A program made the translations under genes and the position numbers. 64,000 nucleotides of DNA from Kitagawia praeruptora (lineage: Eukaryota; Streptophyta; Magnoliopsida; Apiales; Apiaceae). The notes below the pieces were generated by a model. That model ran no database searches. It was not told the DNA's origin and worked only from the letters and a program-made list of their open reading frames with translations. Shown here one piece after another: positions 1 to 12,537 of this stretch. The stretch lies in the NCBI GenBank assembly GCA_037693485.1, contig CM075347.1, positions 148,340,501 through 148,404,500 of the forward strand, read 5' to 3'. How positions within the stretch are numbered: the stretch's first letter is position 1; each line of letters begins with the position of its first letter.

Positions 1-52
1 ATAATGTGTAAATTCTATTCTTAACATCACAACTTATGAATTATTCCTAACA
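1..52 (-). repeat. End of the 3' LTR of element A
   Basis: The 52 bases match the last 52 bases (11342-11393) of the complete LTR and end in the canonical CA. They are followed at once by the polypurine tract. About 676 bp of this LTR lie before the window. Confidence 0.95.
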
Positions 53-70
53 ATCTCCCCCTATTTATGC
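53..70 (-). other. Polypurine tract of element A
   Basis: On the minus strand this reads purine-rich with a run of five G (AATAGGGGGAGAT) immediately before the 3' LTR. That is the position and composition of the plus-strand primer in LTR retrotransposons. Confidence 0.85.
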
Positions 71-269
71 TTTAAAATCTGAAGCATAAATCTAAGTTGT
101 GGATGTCAAAACATATAACCATACAACCAGAATAGAATTTATGAATGTAGAATTATGAAGTTAAGTACCTCCTTCTCAGATGTAGACATTTATCTAGTAC
201 TTAGAAGAAAGAATTTTAACTATTAATGCTGCTCTTCTTTTACCTCTTCCTAGCTGAGATTCACCACTG

Positions 270-3200
270 TCACTTCTGGTTCTTCTTTTTACTTCCCTTT
301 GTCTGCTCTTTATCTCCCCCAGCTTTATCATCCTCAGTCTGGTGGTGTTGTTGTTGTCTTTGAATTGTCTTTATCTCCCCCTTTTTGACATCAGCAACAT
401 TAATTCTAAGAGATTCAGAAACAGAACAAATGAGATTCATAAGAACTGCTTGATTTTCCATAATTGTGACTTGGTTATCTTCAAGTAATTGAAGTCTTGT
501 TTGAATAGCAATTTGAGAATTCTAAATATCTTTCAAAACATCAGAATGAACTTCAATGTTGGAAGTGCTTCTCGCATCTTCAGTATCAGAATCAGAAAGA
601 ACTGTATCTTCAAGTCTTTTAGAAGAAGTTGCTTGAGTTGTATGATATTCAAGTAATAAAACCTGATTAGAAGTATCAACATCTTCATCTTTCTGATCTG
701 GAACTGAAACATGATCATCATCTCCTTCACCAGTATTCTGTGTACTAACATCTTCAAATCCTGACTCCTCTATAGAGTGATCAGAGACTGTAGATGTCTC
801 AAATCAAGCTGATATTGGAAGTACATACAAAGGAACACTAGGATCATTAGGAACTTCATCTGGTACATATGTATCAAGAGATTGTTTTATCCTGACACCT
901 CTTCTGTTAATGATTCCTGCAAGCCTCTCCTTTTGCTTCTGAGCTTTAACTTCTGGCTTTGTATTATGATGTGCTAGGTCATTCTTCTGATACATTTTGA
1001 TGAACGAATAAGTACCAGCATCCATATCCAAATTTTCAGACCAAGATTCAGGAAAAACCTGATCCTAGAAATCAAATGATGGTTTCCTAATTTTCTCTTC
1101 CTCACTATGGAGTTGATCATCCATACCCTCATTCTCACTTTGACTTACTAAAGTCAACACTCTTTCTACCTCACCTTTTGCCTGGTCAGGAGCTAGCCGC
1201 TCAAATTGTGGATCTAAGTCCATCTTTTCAAGTGTATCACTCAAATTTGGATAAGTGCTCTCATGACCTACAGAAAAATAGGGTTTAGAAGGAGTTTTTA
1301 TACCTGAACTCACATGGAGAGAGGGTTCCTCATATGGCATGTGGCTTGAGGTTTTCTCCAAGGAGTGAGCTGCTATAGTCTCTTAACCCTTACAATCATC
1401 TTCTTTCCTTTCAGAAACTACAGGCTCCAGTATACCACTTTCAGGTTCTTTACTAAACTCTGATGTCTTCAGTAATACTTCATTAGACACCATAGTTAGT
1501 ATATCACCGTCTTTAAGTGTTGGTTGCTGAGACACACCCTCAAGGTGGATAGACTCTAACTGAACAAAATTTGTTTGATCTTCAGAAAAATCAACCAAAG
1601 TCATTCCTCCCATATCATAGGGTATCTCACTTGCATTCTCAGTCATCACAGAAGACCTTTCAACATCAGTTATCACAGCTCCTGAGTCATCCTTCCTCTG
1701 ACTAGATGGTTCTTGTGTTGCAGTGACTGTGATCTGATCTTTCCTACTATTCACCACTGGTGCAATAGCTAGTATCTTCTGTTGACTGCTTTCCTCTATC
1801 TACTTCCTCCAGTTGTTCACCTTGAGCTAAAGCATCTTCAATAATGACATCCTTGTCAAATAAATATGCATGAAGTGATTGAAGTGCAACATGCTTTGAG
1901 AGTCTAAATTTCTTGACTAATTGTCTTCTGACAGACACATAGAAATACATCTTCATTAAGTCAAGTCTTTGATGTAGAAGTCCATATTCATCTGGAAATA
2001 AAAGTTTTTGGTACTCTTTCAACCAGAAAATCTAGAACAGGCCTTGACAACTTCACTTTGAGAGAAATTAGTCCCATAGCCAGTCTGTATGATAATGTAG
2101 TTTCCCATGAAGAATCAATATCCAGATCTCTCTTGTCAAATACTGACATAGATGTAGCTTGATTTGTAGAAACCTGCATGATATTAGTTGGACTAGACTT
2201 TGTGTGTGTAGGTGACAATTGAATCTTTCTCCTTGTTCTCCTGATATAGTGAGCAAAAGATTTATCCTGAGAAGACTCAAGAGGTGTAGACACAGAAGTG
2301 ATCTTGGGATGAGATCTTTGTTCAATAGACACAGTCTTTTGAGAGACAGTATCCAGTAACTGTTTTCCCTTTTTAAGAACTACAGCCTTATGGGAGACTG
2401 CAGCCTGGCTGTGACTAGGTTTTTCATCTCTTTGTCCTAACAAAGAAAGTTGAATTGCAGCCTTCAATTCTGCTCTCTCAGCAAGAGTTAAATCATCATC
2501 ATCTTCACTAGAATTACTACTACTACTTGACACAACAAATCTTCTCTTCCTTACAACTGATGTCTTTTGAGAAACACCAGAGGTTGGTTTCTTTGAAACA
2601 ATAGGCTGTGGATCAAAATTTGGTTCTTGAATTGTTTCAGAGACTATAATGTTTTGGGCTACTTGGGTAGACACAGGTGGGTTCTCCTCCAATTGAGATT
2701 CCTGAGCCATTTCACCACAAAAGAAAGAAGAATTGTAGAGAGTAGGAAGATGAGTTTTAAGAATTACCTGAACATGATGTGGATAATGAATTGCAGGTAT
2801 TTCATCTAGATTCTTTTCATTGTCCTTCTTTGTAATATCAGAGAAAATTCTCTTTTGCTGTTCATAAGAAGAAACACAATGTTCTCTACCAAATCTAGCT
2901 TCAACATCAGGAATGAAATGATTAACAAACATTTTCATAAATCTATGATAATAAACCATTTTCCTGTTTTGATCTCTTGACCCAAGTTTGATACTCATCT
3001 GACTTAAGATAATATGACCAATGTTAATTACTCTGTCATAAAGCAAGCTATAAGCAATATGTGATGTAACAGAAGTAATTTGCTGAAAAGAACTACATTT
3101 GCCAGTAAAACATTTGGCAATTTGATCAAAGTAAAAAGACCATTCCTTTCTAAGAAAAGACCTATTCAACTGGCTCAAGTTATCTAAAGGTCCACTATAA

Positions 3201-3592
3201 CCTAATTCAGACAACATAGTTCTTATATTATCATCAGATGGTAAATTCTCATAACTATCAGTAACAGGTAAGCAAAGTACTGAATTAACAACAGATTCAG
3301 TAATGTCAAATGAATCTTGTCCTAAATGTAGAACAATATTACCTGATTGACTCTGAGTAGAATCAATTACCTCAGCATTCTCCCAAGCTTGTGAAACAGC
3401 TACTTGATTAATTTGTGGAGATGCTGTCAATGCATAACTTAATGGTCCATACGCCAGAAAGTCCATGATTGGATGAAAATCAGATGTCACTCCTTCCTTG
3501 TTGGTGATAGCTACAACATGATTGTTTGTCATAAAATCAAAGTCACCAAACTTGAAGGCTACTGATTTAGGTAATCTTCTCTGAGCTGCCAT
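270..3592 (-). pseudogene. Extra ORF (aORF) downstream of pol in element A, broken
   Basis: The ORF starts at ATG 3592 (MAAQRRLPKS) and stays open for 534 codons to 1988. A frameshift near 2020 and another near 1760 lead into a frame that continues to 270 (ending KKKNQK) through in-frame stops near 1383, 1062, 780 and 520. Intact it would be roughly 1,100 residues. The N-terminal half is globular. Residues about 355-367 are a Ser run and then an acidic run, followed at 368-385 by LTLAERAELKAAIQLSL, which looks like a ubiquitin-interacting motif (Ala-x3-Ser core with acidic residues before it). The C-terminal part is charged and low in complexity. I see no signal peptide or membrane segment, so env is not supported. 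From memory, large unannotated ORFs of similar layout occur in copia elements of asterids. Function unknown. Confidence 0.75.
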
Positions 3593-4980
3593 TTTTGATC
3601 TGAAAAGAAACGATTAGAGTTTCAAAACAAATATATTTCACAAATCTTTCAGACCACTATCCCACGTTGACACGTAGATTGACAGGTGTCAGTCCCTGAA
3701 AAATGCGGTTACCCACGATTTTTGGAAAATAAAATCCAAAATTGATTTTCATGAAATAAATCAGGGTATAAATAATCAATACTGATCAGCTTCCTTTTCC
3801 TGTTGACCTCTCATAAAAATAATCACAAAACAATGTGATAATAATTCTCAAATCCTGATGGTCACACATGAAATCCTGATCAATATCATCCTGATTTCAG
3901 AGACTTAATATGGAGTTTCCACGTGGCATTCTTCTTTTATCTGAAAAAGAAATAAACAAATAATCTGAACAGAAAATCAATTGGTTAGATATATTCAATA
4001 TTTCTTGAAAACAAGAAACACAGTCACATGCAATAATTAGCATTTGACTTCATTAAAACTTCCAAGTGACTGTTCAGCTTCTCACGTCTTTCTTTAAAAG
4101 AAACAAACGCCTTATGCCATTCTTCATAAACCTTCCAATTTCTTTTCTTCTCAACAATGCTTCTCAAACCAAATTTCTCTTCAAACCCATTTTTTAGATT
4201 TTTCTCAATCGATGAACATCCTGTTCTTGATCATCTCTTTGAACAGACAACTCTTCTCATCGAACTAATCATGAATGGATTGGTTTTTCGAAAATATCCA
4301 GAGGTTTCTCCTAGAACATCCATTTGTTGGATACAATCTTTACCTAACCTCCTCAAAACTTGAGGATGAAGAATTTGGCCGAGAGTCTGAGGTTGATCTT
4401 GATGAGGATGCTATACATTTAAGTTAGCTGCTCTCATTCAAGTCGCCCAGACAAGGAATCCAAGAGCAAATGAGGCTGTTCATCCCCTGATGGATTTCTT
4501 GAGATGCTCCTTGTCCTGTACCTCAGAGTTCATATTAATGGACAAGTATAGAATTATCAGTAGAAATTTAGACAAAAAGATGTTGTATTTCATTTCCATG
4601 TAATGATTTCTATTTAATGAAAATACAGTTTCTTGTTATCTGCTTGTCTTTTGATTATTGAATGATGTATAAATTATCAGTATGCAAATATTAAAACTTG
4701 CTAGCATAGACTTAACACATCACAAAATCAGATTACTACATAAAGTAAACATCAGGATCTGAAACAATTTTCATAATCCTGATAATGACACGATACTGAT
4801 GACGTCAGCATCCTGATAACAAATCTAATCCTGATGATTATTAACAAGTCTATCATACTGAAATTTATCAAGGCAATGTGTTATAGCTAAAGCATTTAAC
4901 AACAAATATAGATCCTGACAGGAATATCAAGTCTATAAGCTAAAACAACATACCTTGCTACTTTTGCAGATGTTAAAGAT
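3593..4980. other. Non-coding spacer between aORF and pol of element A
   Basis: No gene seen. The stretch is AT-rich and holds many copies of the octamer ATCCTGAT or its complement (around 3855-3900 and 4743-4845), plus a perfect TGACGTCA palindrome near 4800. A short plus-strand ORF at 4157-4363 has no recognisable content. Confidence 0.7.
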
Positions 4981-7900
4981 CTAAAAATTTAACATTCCTA
5001 ACTCACTTACTAATCTACTGAATGTAGTCTCATCAAGTGGTTTAGTTAGAATATCTGCAAGCTGTTTGTCAGTAGGAACAAAATGAAGTTCCACAGTACC
5101 ATTCTCAATATGTTCTCTAATTAAATGATACCTGACATCAATGTGCTTAGTCCTTGAATGTTGAACTGGATTTTCTGCAATTTTAATAGCACTAGTATTA
5201 TCACAAAACATAGGAATATTACTAAGTGTCATACCATAATCCATCAACTGATTTCTTATCCAAAGGAGCTGTGCACAACAACTGCCTGCTGCTATGTACT
5301 CAGCTTCTGCAGTTGAGGTTGAAACAGATTGTTGCTTCTTGCTTGCCCAAGAAATCAATCTATTTCCCAAGAATTGACATGTACTTGTAGTGCTTTTCCT
5401 GTCTATCTTACACCCTGCATAATCAGAGTCTGAATAGCCAATTAGAAAGAAATCAGATTCTCTAGGATACCACAAACCAAGATTTGGAGTTCCTTTGAGA
5501 TATCTAAAAATTCTCTTCACAGCAATTAAATGAGATTCCTTAGGATCACTTTGGAATCTAGCACATAATCAGGTAGAAAACATTATATCTGGCCTACTTG
5601 CAGTTAGATATAACAATGAGCCTATCATGCCTCTATAACTAGTATTATCCACATTCTTTCCTTTAGGATCAGAGTCTAGTTTAGTGGCTGTTGCCATGGG
5701 TGTTTTTGCAACTTCACAGTCTTGAAAGTCAAACCTTTTTAAAAGATCTTTGATATACTTTGACTGATTAATGAAAATACCAGTCTCAGTCTGTTTGACC
5801 TGCAAGCCTAATAAATAATTTAATTCACCCATCATGTTCATCTAATACTTAGACTGCATAAGCTTGCTAAACTTAGCACACAACTTTTCATTAGTAGAAC
5901 CAAAAATAATATCATCAACATAAACTTGAACTAAAAGCAATTCACCTTTTATCTTTCTAAAGAATAAAGTTTTGTCAATTGTACATCTTGTGAAGCCATT
6001 TTCAAGAAGAAATTTAGACAAAGTCTCATACCATGCTCTTGGTGCCTGCTTTAGTCCATAGAGTGCCTTGTCAAGTTTGTAGACATGATTTGGAAACTTT
6101 GGATCAACAAATCCAGGTGGCTGTTCCACATACACTTCCTCATCAAGTTTGCCATTTAGAAAAGCACTCTTTACATCCATCTGGTATACCTTGAATTTTG
6201 AATGAGCTGCAAATGCAAGAAACATTTTGATTGCTTCCAATCTTGCTACAGGTGCAAAGGTCTCATCATAATCAATGCCTTCTTCCTGAGAATAACCCTT
6301 GGCCACCAGTCTTGCTTTGTTTCTTACAATCATTCCAGATTCATCTAGCTTGTTTCTGAAAACCCATCATGCACCAACAATAGATCTATCTTTAGGTCTT
6401 GGTACCAGTTTCCAGACTTTGTTTCTCTCAAACTCATTTAACTCCTCCTGCATTGCAATTATCCAATCAGGATCCTGTAAGGCTTCTTCAACCTTCTTAG
6501 GTTCATTCTTTGAGAGAAAGCAACTATGCAAGCATTCATTTTGAATTGATCTTCTAGTTCGAACACCACTATTTGGATCACCAATTATCAAATCTTCAGT
6601 ATGATCCTTTGTCCATTTTCTAACAGGTGGTAGATTAACTCTGCTAGTCTCTCCCCCTAAGTTAGTGGTATCTCTTGTAGAAGAATTCTCTCTACCTTCA
6701 AAAACTCTCCTTTGATCAATAGAATCAGTAGATTCCATATTGCTGCTAGTTACTGATCTTTCCTCAGTAGACTCTGAAAGATCAGTTCCTGATAGAGTAG
6801 ACTCTGAAACGTCAATTCCTGATGGAATAGACTCTGAAAGACTAGTCTGCTCCTGATGATCACTGTGTTCTCTTTGATTTATTTGCTCCCCCTCAACAAT
6901 AGCATTCCTTTGAGAAGCAATAGAAATTCCTTCAGGAGAACCTTCATCATCACTTGAGAGTATCTCAGAATTCTTCAGATTTTCAAATTCCAATTTGTCA
7001 TGGCTTTCATCAGTTTGCAAAATTCCAAATTTCTTATCATCAAATGCAACATGAATTGATTCCATAACAATGTGAGTTCTAAGATTATAAACTTTGAAGG
7101 CCTTAGATGCTGAATATCCTAGAAAAATTGCTTCATCCGATTTGGCTTCAAATTTTCCAAGTTGTTCTGGATGAACTTTTAGGACATAGCATTTGCATCC
7201 AAAGATGTGAAAGTATTTCACACTTGGTTTCTTTCCTTTGATCATCTCATAGGGAGTTTTTCCATGACTATTTACCAAGGTACAATTTTGAGTGAAACAT
7301 GCAGTGTTAATAGCTTCTGCCCAAAAGTAGGTTGGAAGTTTTGCATCTGCAAGCAAGGTTCTTGCTGCCTCTATGAGAGTCCTGTTCTTTCTTTCCACTA
7401 CACCATTCTGCTGAGGTGTACCAGGTGCAGAAAACTGTTGAGTAATTCCATTGTCTGCACAAAACCCCTCCATTGTAGAATTCTTGAATTCTGTACCATT
7501 GTCACTTCTAAGTACCTTAACTTTGTACTCAGAGTTATTATGAATATTCTTGATGAGTTCAATGATTTGCTGAGGAGCTTCATCCTTCTTGTGTAGAAAG
7601 AACACCCATGTGAACCTTGTGAAATCATCCACCATAACTAGAGCATATCTTTTCTTGCTGATAGACATAATGTTTACTGGACCAAACAGATCAAGATGTA
7701 GCATGTGAAATGGTTCGGTAATTGAATTTTCAGTCTTTCTCTTGAAAGTGGTTCTTCTTTGCTTTCCAAGCTGACATGCATCACAAAGTCCATCTTGCAC
7801 AAAATTTGCATGTGGTAGGCCTCTCACCAAATTTTGCTTAATAAGTTGATTAAGCTTCTTGAAATTAAGATGTGAGAGCTTCTTGTGCCAATTCCAGCTT

Positions 7901-8313
7901 TCATCACTTGTTGCTTTGCTGTAGAGACATCTAACAATTCCTTTAGATGTATCACTTAAGCTGGCTTCATATATGTTACCATGTCTTTGACCAGTTAGAA
8001 CAATGTCTCCATTCTGCATATTCAAGATTTTGCATCCTTCTCTGTCAAAGATTGATTTGTAACCTTTATCACCCAGTTGACTTATGCTTAAAAGAGTATG
8101 TTTCAAGCCTTCAACCAGTGCTACATTTTCTATGATGACATTCCCCAAAACAATTGAGCCATATCCCAGAGTTTCTCCTTTGTTGCCATCTCCAAAAGAT
8201 ATTACTGGGCCAGCTTTCCTCTCAAACTTTGTAAGCAGGGACTTCTTTTCAGTCATATGTCCAGAGCATCCACTGTCCAAGATAATTGAGTGCTTCTTTC
8301 CTGTGCCCTGCAA
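4981..8313 (-). pseudogene. pol of element A: protease, integrase, RT, RNase H (nonsense-broken)
   Basis: Polyprotein of a Ty1/copia element. Protease: LDSGCSGHM close to the start. Then the pre-integrase zinc-binding region (WHKKLSHLNF ... CDACQLGKQ) and the integrase core (HLDLFGPV, RSDNGTEF, and GTPQQNGVVERKNRTL around the catalytic Glu). Reverse transcriptase follows (NKARLVAKGYSQ, QMDVKSAFLNG, YVDDIIFGS with the catalytic Asp pair), and RNase H (YSDSDYAGC, STAEAEYIA, CDNTSAIKIAENP, ADILTKPL). All pieces are in one frame. In-frame stops sit at 6364-6366 (TGA where Arg is usual, consistent with CGA to TGA), 5842-5844 (TAG) and 5569-5571 (TGA). Catalytic residues survive, but full-length protein cannot be made from this copy. 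Confidence 0.93.
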
Positions 8314-8328
8314 ACAAAAAGTAACTAG

Positions 8329-10616
8329 TTAGAATTTTTTTAGGACCCAACTTTGATTGGATCCTTTCTTACTAGATTTAGAGACAACAGACTTTAAAGA
8401 TTTTGCTTTTATTTTACCTATTGCAGAGTCAACTTTAGACTCTGATTTCACAAACTGTTTGTGACTAGGAGTTTCAGATTTCAAAGAATAATAGTCATAA
8501 TACAGTTCATGATATTCTCTACACATGTAAATGGAATGAAGTAAACTACCACAATGATAACAAGCTTTTTGTGGTTGGTATTGAATTTTCTGAGTCTTGG
8601 GGAATCTGGACTCAGTTTTCCAAGAAGGTTTTTGATTGCAGTCTAGGGCCAAATGATTATGATTTCCACACTTATAGCATTTTTTCCTAGGTGCATCAGG
8701 TACATTCTTGTAATTATTCTCTTTGTTAATACCTTCTTTTCCATTCCTATTTCTTTTGATCTTGCTAGACTCTGAAAAACCATCTAATCTCTATTTCAAC
8801 TGAGACTTAGACAGAAACCCTATGTTTACATTCTTAGGTTTCTCTAACACTTTCTCATCTGAATTACTATTGTTAATCCTTTTGTGTACAACATGGGTAC
8901 CTTTTGAATCAACAAATTTAACATGATTAGGTTCAGAAACAATTTTCGTACCTTCAGATTTAGATGTGTTAGCTTCTATCTTACTATCATCATTGACAAT
9001 AGCTACATTTTCTTCTTGTCTAGCCTTATCAAAACCTAAACCATTAACCTTACCACGAATTCCACTTTCAAAGATTTCTATAATCTTTTTACTGGAATTG
9101 TTAATGGTCTTAATCACATCTCTCTCTTCTTCTAGTTCTTTTCTGACATAGTCATAAGCCTCAAGAATAACACTATAATCATGCTTAGCTTTATCAGAAC
9201 TTAACTTGTATTCTTCCATTTGAATTAATTCAGATTCAAGAAAATTATTTCTATCAACTAATTTATCATTCTTAACCTTAAGTTCATCTCTTTCACAAGT
9301 AAGAATTCTAAAATTAGTCATAAGATTCTTAAACTCAGCATGGATAGATCTAATTTCATCAGAATTTAAACTATCAAATGAATCAAGAGAGTGAAGTGAT
9401 ACCTTAACAGAGGATGGAGAAGTTTTCTTTGGAGATCCAGGTTTGTCTGAACTATTGGCCATCAATGCAATGTTGTCATAATCCAATTCATCTTCAGAGT
9501 CACTGGAATCAGCCCAATCCTTCTTTGTGACCATAAGTGCATTACCCTTTCCTGAATTCCTAGGCTTCTTACACTCACTAGCAAAGTGTCCAAGCTCGCT
9601 GCAGTTAAAGCACTTGATCTTGGCCTTATCAAGCTTGACAATTGTACTTTTGCTTTTGTCACTCTTCTTCTCCTCCTTCTTTTGAAAAGGTCCTTTGCTA
9701 AATCTTCTCCTGTTGAATCTTCCTTTCTTGAAAGCTTTAGCAAACATAGCAAAGAGTTCTTGCATCTCAGATTCAGAATCATTGTTGTCAGAGTCCATAT
9801 CAGTAGTCTCTGACTCAGAACTTTCTTGCTTTTTTTCTTCCTTGAATTCTTTACAGCAATCTCTTCATGTTGTTCTTCAGGAAGCTTCTTAACTTCAGAT
9901 TGAGCAGTAAGTGCAATAGTCTTCATCTTTCCTTCACTCCTGCTCTTCTTCTGTTGCTTGTCAAGTTCATAAGCTCTCAATTTTCCATATACTGCCTCTA
10001 ATGAAATTTCATCCAAATCATTAGCTTCCTCAATCGCAGATATCTTCTCATTGTAGAAATCAGGCAAAGCTTTCATGAACTTTGTATTCATATCCTCCAA
10101 GTCATAATATTTACCATGCATGGCCATCTCATTGATGAGTTTTGTAAACCTATCAAAGGTATCAGTAAGTGACTCACCAGACTTGGATTCAAAGTACTCA
10201 TATTGTTGTATAAGTAATGTCCTCATATTCTTCCTGACAGGCTTAGTTCCTTCACAGTGAACCTTAAGATTGTCCCATATATCCTTAGCAGTTTTACAAG
10301 AGAGAACATAGTTAGTGAGAACAGAATCAAGACTGTTGAATAATATGTTTCTCACTTTAGCATCTTTAAGAACATTCTCCTTGTCCTTATCTGACCATTC
10401 AGATTTTGGCTTCTCTGCTGTATGTTCTGGAACAACCACACCATCAACAGTTGCTTGTCCAACAACCTTTGTTGGAACAAAAGGTCCATCTCTGATTCTG
10501 TCAAGATAATCAGGATCTGTTGCTTCCAGATGATGTAGCATCTTTACTTCCCATAGAGTATATTCGTTTCTCTTGAGCATAGGAATTTTAGTATTCCCAT
10601 CCTTGTAACCAGACAT
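8329..10616 (-). pseudogene. gag of element A with three CCHC knuckles (frameshifted)
   Basis: Starts at ATG 10616 (MSGYKDGNTKIPMLKRNEYT), 36 bp inside the primer site, with the copia gag domain (LWEVKMLHHLEA, then a helical region with DIWDNLKVHCEGT and YEYFESKSGESLTDTFDRF). A one-base loss near 9850 shifts the frame. The downstream frame continues with MDSDNNDSESEMQ and a knuckle CFNCSELGHFASEC (about 9571-9612). Two more CX2CX4HX4C knuckles follow: CYKCGNHNHLALDC near 8640-8685 and CYHCGSLLHSIYMC near 8520-8565. An in-frame stop lies at 8791-8793, and another at 8329-8331 just before the protease. Gag packages the element RNA in virus-like particles. Three knuckles is more than the usual one or two. 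Confidence 0.88.
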
Positions 10617-10651
10617 GATTGCAGATCTTTATGATTATTCGAAATCAACCT

Positions 10652-10665
10652 GCTCTGATACCAAT
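10652..10665 (-). other. Primer-binding site of element A (initiator tRNA-Met type)
   Basis: The minus strand reads TGGTATCAGAGC two bases inside the 5' LTR. It is complementary to the 3' end of plant initiator tRNA-Met, the usual primer of copia elements. Confidence 0.9.
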
Positions 10666-11393
10666 TGTTAACTCGAATAACTTGTAGAAGGGGGGGTTGA
10701 ATACAAGTTATATAATCGTGTCTGATTTTTGCTTGATTATATGAACAAGAATAAACGAATGAATCAAACTCTGTTTGTATTAATAAGATCAAATACAAAC
10801 TCTACCAAAGGTGTACAATACCTTTAGCAGCTGCTGACAATACAAATCTCTCTCTCTGTTTGTTTCGAACTCTCGAATACAAACCTTATACAGAGCTACG
10901 CACACTTGCTTAACACACCTGCTCTTTACAATGATATTGAGAGAGTATTTATAATGCTACCTATCAACTAATAACAGAAAGATATAATCTATACATGACA
11001 ATGTTCTGCCTTCTAGTCGATAGTTTCCATCAATAGAAAACTCTTTCCTTCATAATATCTTCTTGCTTGTTCTTCAAACAACGATCCTGTTTTATAGCAC
11101 TTGCCAGTTTCTGTAGCATCCATAATGACATCATCAGTAACAAAACTGATATCAGGATCTGCACACTGCATCAGTATCTGATCAACCATCAGTATTGGAC
11201 CATCATCAGGATTTGCCTCTATTCCTGACATGTAGTCTCCGATACACTGTTCATTCCTGACTCAACTATACAAATAACTGTTTTACACATAAATCCTATA
11301 TACAGTGCTAAATCCTTTATAAGATCAGGATTACAAGAAGTATAATGTGTAAATTCTATTCTTAACATCACAACTTATGAATTATTCCTAACA
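10666..11393 (-). repeat. 5' LTR of element A (728 bp)
   Basis: Bounded by TG (10666, TGTTAACTCG) and CA (11391-11393, CCTAACA) on the plus strand. The primer site lies directly on its left, and its right-hand 52 bp recur at 1-52. A G run (about 10690-10696) lies near the inner edge. Three copies of ATCAGGAT occur within it (about 11153, 11207, 11323), the octamer that is also abundant in the spacer of the same element. Confidence 0.93.
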
Positions 11394-11416
11394 ATGTAAA
11401 TGACACAGTCTGTGAT
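11394..11416 (-). pseudogene. Duplicated 23-bp fragment of the RING-finger pseudogene exon
   Basis: Identical to 53112-53134, the exon piece left of element D. Read on the minus strand it encodes the start of a RING finger (T-D-C-V-I-Y). Its last five bases GTGAT are the same target-site bases that flank D. Element A has inserted directly on its left, so the rest of this copy is outside the window. Confidence 0.8.
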
Positions 11417-12335
11417 TGAAGGGTTTCGGGCATCAGACGCAGCGGAAAAACTAAAACAAAACCAATAATTATCGAAACCCTACCGCAAGATCCATGCAAA
11501 AACATGATATTTAATTCGGAGATTGATGATTTACCTTAAAGAAGCTTTAATAACGGATGAACATCAGAGATCCTAGCTACTTGATTCACCACCCATCCCG
11601 CTCTCACGATCTACGCTCTACCGGTATCCACACGAATGCTTGATCTTCGAAGGAGCAATGTACTAGCATCCGGAAACTGATTTCTCTCCATCTCCATCTT
11701 CTCTCTCAAACGGCTAGGGTTTTCTCTAAAAAGTCTAAATCTAATTTGAGACTTTAAGATGTTTATATAGAGAGATAAATCAGTATTCCATGGCCCAATC
11801 ATATTGGCCTTTTACTCAAATTCGAATTCTTAATTAAATAATTAATTAAGTCACACTTAATTAATATTCTAATATAATTCGAATTCTAATAATTAGTCAA
11901 TTCGAATATCTATTTAATTAATTAATTATGTCTAACTTAATTAATATCATAAATAAATTCAAATTAATATTTAATTTAAATTCATAATTTAAATCAATTA
12001 TCCTTCAAGCATTCTTAGTGTGTGATCCTGTAGGTTATCATTACGTTGGCAATAATTTTATTATTCAATATAAATTATAAACAATGAGCGGCATCTAGTA
12101 ATACATCATTGCTACCCAAGTAATAATAATAAATCTGTGATTCGATTAAACCTTTCGTGACTAATGTTCCTATGTAATATAATCCATTTAACCAAATATT
12201 ATAGATTAAACTAGAGGCATGTTGTTAGTCATCCTCTTCAACATTTAATCTGGGTTTCCTTGATCAATGAGTAGACTATCAAAAACAAATCAATATTTGA
12301 GCATGGCCATGCATTTCATAGTCTCACTCAATCAA

Positions 12336-12349
12336 GAGGCCAATAATAT
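12336..12349. repeat. LINE target-site duplication, left copy
   Basis: GAGGCCAATAATAT, repeated exactly at 18079-18092 after the poly-A tail. In uninterrupted D LTRs (e.g. near 62419) it occurs once. Two preceding A residues may also belong to it. Confidence 0.93.
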
Positions 12350-12537
12350 TACATAAAAAAATAAGCATGGGTTCTCTCTCTCGTACACCGGAAAACACCA
12401 AAATAAGCATCGTTGACCACTTATATCTTCACCTTTCTTAGCCTCACGCCTCTCACGTACCTCCATTTCTTAATCCTTTCTTTCTCCTCTTTTCTTCTAC
12501 ATAACTTTCAACCCAGATCTGTTCACTCTGTCTTCAG

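Larger units (their letters stand above)
1..11393 (-). mobile_element. Ty1/copia LTR retrotransposon A (decayed, right-hand LTR complete, left LTR cut by window edge)
   Basis: Read on the minus strand the order is 5' LTR (11393-10666), tRNA-iMet primer site, gag, protease, integrase, reverse transcriptase, RNase H, a spacer, a long extra ORF, polypurine tract, 3' LTR (52 to 1 and beyond). The domain order protease-integrase-RT-RNase H is that of Ty1/copia. The length (over 11 kb) and an ORF downstream of pol recall SIRE-type elements; that lineage is inference. Gag-pol lies in one frame apart from one frameshift but has several in-frame stops, so this copy is dead. It inserted into a fragment of the RING-finger pseudogene. 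The expected 5-bp target duplication would be atgta (11394-11398); its partner lies outside the window. Confidence 0.93.

Noticed and set aside
270..3592. aORF of element A as an envelope gene
   Set aside because: No signal peptide, membrane anchor or fusion-type segment is visible in any of the pieces.
4157..4363. 68-codon plus-strand ORF in the spacer of element A
   Set aside because: Opposite to the element strand, no recognisable motif, and no support beyond chance length.
7207..7596. Plus-strand ORF of 129 codons
   Set aside because: Antisense shadow of the integrase of element A; the minus-strand frame has all catalytic motifs.
10652..10665. tRNA gene
   Set aside because: Only the 12-base primer complement is present. 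No tRNA body or cloverleaf was found here or at the other primer sites.
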